Below, piece by piece: positions 5,679-8,210 of a stretch of 8,210 bases of DNA. A program made the translations under genes and the position numbers. The stretch lies in the NCBI GenBank assembly GCA_031257715.1, contig JAIROE010000003.1, positions 1 through 8,210 of the forward strand, written 5' to 3'. This stretch comes from Treponema sp. Lineage in GTDB: Bacteria; Spirochaetota; Spirochaetia; Treponematales; Breznakiellaceae. The notes below the pieces were generated by a model. That model was not told the DNA's origin, ran no database searches, and saw only the letters and a program-made list of their open reading frames with translations. Numbering within the stretch: position 1 is the stretch's first letter; every line of letters begins with the position of its first letter.

Positions 5679-7113
5679 CAAAAGCCCCCAGCGCTTCTTC
5701 CAACCGTTTCTTGTCAATGCCCCAGTTTCTTCCAAACCGCGCAAAAAGATTGTCCGAGAGTTTCATGAAACGCTCGAACACCGGCCCTTTGGAAGGCAGC
5801 AGCGCCGGAACAAAAGAGGGAAAGGCGCCGCGGTTCACGATGAGTTCCCAGAAACGGGCAAAATTTTTTATGCGGTCAAGATCCTGTGTGGAAAGCGCCG
5901 AAGTCTGCCGCACCTCATAGGGCGGGTCCGGGGCATACCGCATGCCGAACGCTTCGTTGTGCCGGATCATGGCCGTACCGGGAAGAAGCTTCAGTATGCC
6001 GGGCTGAATTTCCGCCTGGGCGCTCCCGGGCGGCGGCAGGTCCAGCCCATGCGGCGATTCCGCCTGAAGGGCTTCCCACAGCAGGTCAAAACCTTTGCCA
6101 AAGCCTGAAAGATCCTCGCCGGGAAGCCCCGCGATAAGATCGGCGTGGATAATGGCGGATGTTTCCCGCGCCAAAAATCGAAGAATTTGAAGTTCTTCCC
6201 CAGGATCGCCGGGCCTTTTGACAAGAGCGGCCGTTTTTCGGTTAAGCGTTTGTATGCCTATTTCCAGCCGCAGGGAACCAGGAGGAAACCTGCCCAGGAT
6301 TTTCCGCAATTCGGGCGGAAAACGCAAAGGGATCATCTCAAAATGAACGGTAAATGGCGGATTTCCGCAGGGTGACATTTGAAGCCGCTCGAGAAAGAAT
6401 TCCATAATGCGGATGGCGCGTTCCACGTTGATGTTGAAACTGCGGTCAAGGAATTTGAAGGTCCGTGCGCCGCGCCTTATTAACACATCCATTTCCGCAA
6501 GGAAAGCCTCAAGGGGAAATTCCCGTACCCCCGGCGCGGCGGGATCATTCGGCGTAATTGAGCTTTGGCAGAATTCGCACCCGAAGGGGCAGCCCCGGCT
6601 TGCCTCCACATAGGTAAGCTTCCGCGCAAGATCCTCATCCGAATAGAGCCTGTAGGCGGGAAGCAGAAGGGACGTATCGGGCAGGGGCGCGTCAATGAAT
6701 TTGGGGACCCTGCCGCCGTCCAGCACGGCGCGGCATAGCTCCCGAAACGCGGTTTCCCCTTCACCGCGTATCACATGATCGGCGTAACGGAACAGTTCCG
6801 CATCCGCCCCCAGCCAGGAAACCTCGGGCCCCCCGAGAACAACGACGGGTTCTTGCCGCCATGCCTTTTTCAGCGCGGCAAGCAGCCTGAGCGTTTCCGT
6901 ATGGTTCCAGATTGAAACAGACAGGGCAAGAATGCGCGGCCGGACGGCAAGGATGCCTGAAATTTTTTCGTCAAAGTTCTGGCGCAGATTGAATTCAAGA
7001 ATTTCGGCGAAGTCTTCCAGTTCCCGCAGATTGGCTTTAAGAAGGCGGAGGGCAAGCGAAGGGTGTATCCATTTGGCATTGACGGAAGAAAGGAGGATGA
7101 GCGTCTGTTTCAT
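5674..7113 (-). CDS. B12-binding domain radical SAM protein (DUF4080-type C-terminus)
   Basis: The 479-residue cytoplasmic protein has an N-terminal Rossmann-like B12-binding region (about 1-140, with VVLGGPEVSW at 91-100 and VIRGEGE at 114-120), then a radical SAM core with CPFGCEFC (C175, C179, C182) and LEIGIQTL (283-290). The C-terminal part contains the ILKLLPGT signature (373-380) of the DUF4080-type subgroup. The DxHxxG cobalamin ligand motif is absent, as in many members, which would mean base-off/His-off binding if cobalamin is bound at all. The substrate is unknown. An unusual Pro/Gly-rich segment (DLPPPGSAQAE, 358-368) precedes the signature. ATG 7113 is preferred over an in-frame TTG at 7128 because GGAG lies 7 nt before it. 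The gene starts 15 nt after the HAD gene and is the last of the operon. Its stop codon is in repeat copy B. Confidence 0.85.
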   Translation of the reverse strand: MKQTLILLSSVNAKWIHPSLALRLLKANLRELEDFAEILEFNLRQNFDEKISGILAVRPRILALSVSIWNHTETLRLLAALKKAWRQEPVVVLGGPEVSWLGADAELFRYADHVIRGEGETAFRELCRAVLDGGRVPKFIDAPLPDTSLLLPAYRLYSDEDLARKLTYVEASRGCPFGCEFCQSSITPNDPAAPGVREFPLEAFLAEMDVLIRRGARTFKFLDRSFNINVERAIRIMEFFLERLQMSPCGNPPFTVHFEMIPLRFPPELRKILGRFPPGSLRLEIGIQTLNRKTAALVKRPGDPGEELQILRFLARETSAIIHADLIAGLPGEDLSGFGKGFDLLWEALQAESPHGLDLPPPGSAQAEIQPGILKLLPGTAMIRHNEAFGMRYAPDPPYEVRQTSALSTQDLDRIKNFARFWELIVNRGAFPSFVPALLPSKGPVFERFMKLSDNLFARFGRNWGIDKKRLEEALGAFE

Positions 7114-7128
7114 GAACCGGCTCCGCAA

Positions 7129-7752
7129 TTAGTAAGCCGACGGCGCCCCGAAGAGATCCAGCGTCCCCGTCTTCCATTCCTCCATGCTGTTCATTACCAG
7201 CGTTTCGGCCTGGAGCCAGGAATCGGCGCGCGGACCGGGAAGCATACGGTTTGTGGAATTGGTAAAGACGATGGTTCTGCATCCCTGTTCGCGGAGCTTT
7301 ATTACATTGGCCGGAGCGTCGTCTATGTAGACATGAGCGCCGACGGCGCCCTTGTCCGCCATGAAGCAGATATCCCAATAAGGAATGTCGTAATTGTCCA
7401 GCCAGTCGACAGTTTGGGTGATCGTGGCCCTGTGTGAATATTTAAGGAAGAGCCGGTGGGTGATGATCCGTATGCGTATGCCCCGGCTTGAAAGCTTGCG
7501 CAGTACCGCGGAGGCGTTTACGACGGGTTCCATATCCCGAAAGATATGACGCTGAGTAACGGCAAAACGGTGGAGCCGGTCATAGCCGCCGAATTCGGCG
7601 ATGTTCCATTCCTCAAGCCCGTAGCTGACTTCTTCGGCAAGCGAATCAAGGGGCCTGTTAAGCCATTCCGCGGCTATACGCCGCATTGCCCCGTAGAAGT
7701 CTCCTACCACGCCGTCAAGATCCACGCCAAAGATAAAACTGCTTTCGTCCAT
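7129..7752 (-). CDS. HAD-superfamily 5'-nucleotidase-like phosphatase
   Basis: The 207-residue protein has the HAD catalytic pattern. Motif I is FGVDLDGVVGDF (nucleophile D11, acid/base D13), motif II is IITHR (T98), motif III lysine is probably K134 (MADKGAVGA), and motif IV is VYIDDAP (D144, D145). The helical cap between motifs I and II (about 20-80) and the overall length fit the 5'(3')-deoxyribonucleotidase (NT5C-like) branch, which removes phosphate from nucleoside monophosphates; the true substrate is not shown by sequence. ATG 7752 is chosen because homology starts a few residues later and it lies 4 nt after the stop of the upstream gene. The open frame extends 31 codons further, but that part overlaps the debranching enzyme gene. 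AAAGG, about 9 nt before the ATG, could be its ribosome-binding site. Confidence 0.82.
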   Translation of the reverse strand: MDESSFIFGVDLDGVVGDFYGAMRRIAAEWLNRPLDSLAEEVSYGLEEWNIAEFGGYDRLHRFAVTQRHIFRDMEPVVNASAVLRKLSSRGIRIRIITHRLFLKYSHRATITQTVDWLDNYDIPYWDICFMADKGAVGAHVYIDDAPANVIKLREQGCRTIVFTNSTNRMLPGPRADSWLQAETLVMNSMEEWKTGTLDLFGAPSAY

Positions 7753-7756
7753 GCCC

Positions 7757-8210
7757 TCATGCCTTTGAAACGAGTATAACCATGCTCCGGGCCGCAATCC
7801 GGTAGATATCCGGAGACATGAGAGGCTTTTCGTTTCCCGGATCAAGTATATCTTCGGGAGAAGGAAGGCCCGTGTCCACCGCCCTGACCCATATCTTTCC
7901 TTCCGGAACCTCGGCTATCCTGAAGTCTGCGGGCTCAAGCCCCGCGTTGAACATGATGAAGAAATCGTTGTCATCCCTGTCCGCGAGTATGTCCGCCTTG
8001 CTTCCGTCCATACGCAAAGCAAGACAATAGCCCAGCTTGTCCCATTCGGGGGTTTCCCCCTCTTCGTCATACCAGCATATATCGGGGATGGCATTGTAGT
8101 TGCCGTCCCGCCCCGTGTAGAATTCGGGCCGCATAAAACCGTGATGCCTGAGACGGAAGGCGATTATCCCCTTTACAAAACGGAAAAGCCCTGCGTTCTT
8201 TTCGATAAGG
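7757..8210 (-). CDS. Glycogen debranching enzyme / isoamylase-type (GlgX family), C-terminal part
   Basis: The frame is open at the right edge, so only the last 150 residues are present (LIEKNAGLFRFVKG... to ...MVILVSKA). The segment LFRFVKGIIAFRLRHHGFM, followed by FYTGRDGN and the tryptophan- and acid-rich DICWYDEEGETPEWD, is typical of the end of the catalytic barrel of GlgX/TreX debranching enzymes, which hydrolyse alpha-1,6 branches of glycogen. Next comes the C-terminal beta-sandwich (NDFFIMFNAGLEPADF, then KIWVRAVDT and IAARSMVIL). The catalytic Asp/Glu/Asp lie upstream, outside the window. It is the first visible gene of the minus-strand operon, ending 4 nt before the HAD gene. The metabolic link between the two is not obvious. 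Confidence 0.85.
   Translation of the reverse strand, partial: LIEKNAGLFRFVKGIIAFRLRHHGFMRPEFYTGRDGNYNAIPDICWYDEEGETPEWDKLGYCLALRMDGSKADILADRDDNDFFIMFNAGLEPADFRIAEVPEGKIWVRAVDTGLPSPEDILDPGNEKPLMSPDIYRIAARSMVILVSKA

Noticed and set aside
7753..7845. N-terminal extension of the HAD gene
   Set aside because: It overlaps the end of the debranching enzyme gene and adds no HAD-like sequence before MDESSFIFGVDLDG.

Overview
This window most resembles a stretch of spirochaete chromosome, probably a Treponema of the termite-gut type. That is inferred from moderate GC content, the group-IV-like NifH/NifB pair and the overall style of the proteins; no rRNA or other marker fixes it. It holds seven protein genes (one broken, one cut by the window edge), the tail of one further unknown gene, and compact intergenic control regions. 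No tRNA, rRNA, CRISPR array, transposase or integrase was seen.

Layout. Positions 1-877 (+): the tail of an unknown gene overlaps, through an ATGA junction, a short methylenetetrahydrofolate reductase (MTHFR) homologue that ends at a hairpin terminator. Positions 995-1783 (-): an AT-rich orphan gene of unknown function, possibly HEPN-like, with its own promoter. Positions 1951-3156 (-): a PLP-dependent Cys/Met-metabolism (gamma-synthase/gamma-lyase family) enzyme. A 215-bp divergent control region follows, carrying promoters in both directions and several dyads. Positions 3372-5534 (+): a two-gene nitrogenase-like operon. It consists of a nifH-family gene broken by two indels, then an apparently intact full-length NifB (radical SAM plus NifX-like domain). 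It ends at a strong bidirectional terminator. Positions 5674-8210 (-): a tight operon reading glycogen debranching enzyme (3' part), HAD 5'-nucleotidase-like protein, then B12-binding radical SAM protein.

How the genes fit together. MTHFR, the Cys/Met PLP enzyme and the NifH/NifB pair may share a one-carbon/organosulfur theme. NifH/NifB-like proteins without classical nif neighbours recall the methylthio-alkane reductase (Mar) type of nitrogenase-like system, but no DK-type catalytic subunits are present here, so that link is inference. The clearest direct observation is the damage in the nifH-like gene. One extra G in a G-run gives an immediate TAA. About 16 nt are missing at a place where two copies of GCTGGGCGTGGG would have lain in the intact gene, and this removes the first [4Fe-4S] cysteine (GVGCAGRG). 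The net change is -15, so the downstream frame is restored although the protein is not.

A second unexplained feature is a roughly 70-bp repeat, present twice (1885-1955 and 5610-5678). Each copy overlaps the TGA stop codon of a minus-strand gene and carries a hairpin that differs in sequence but is kept in shape.
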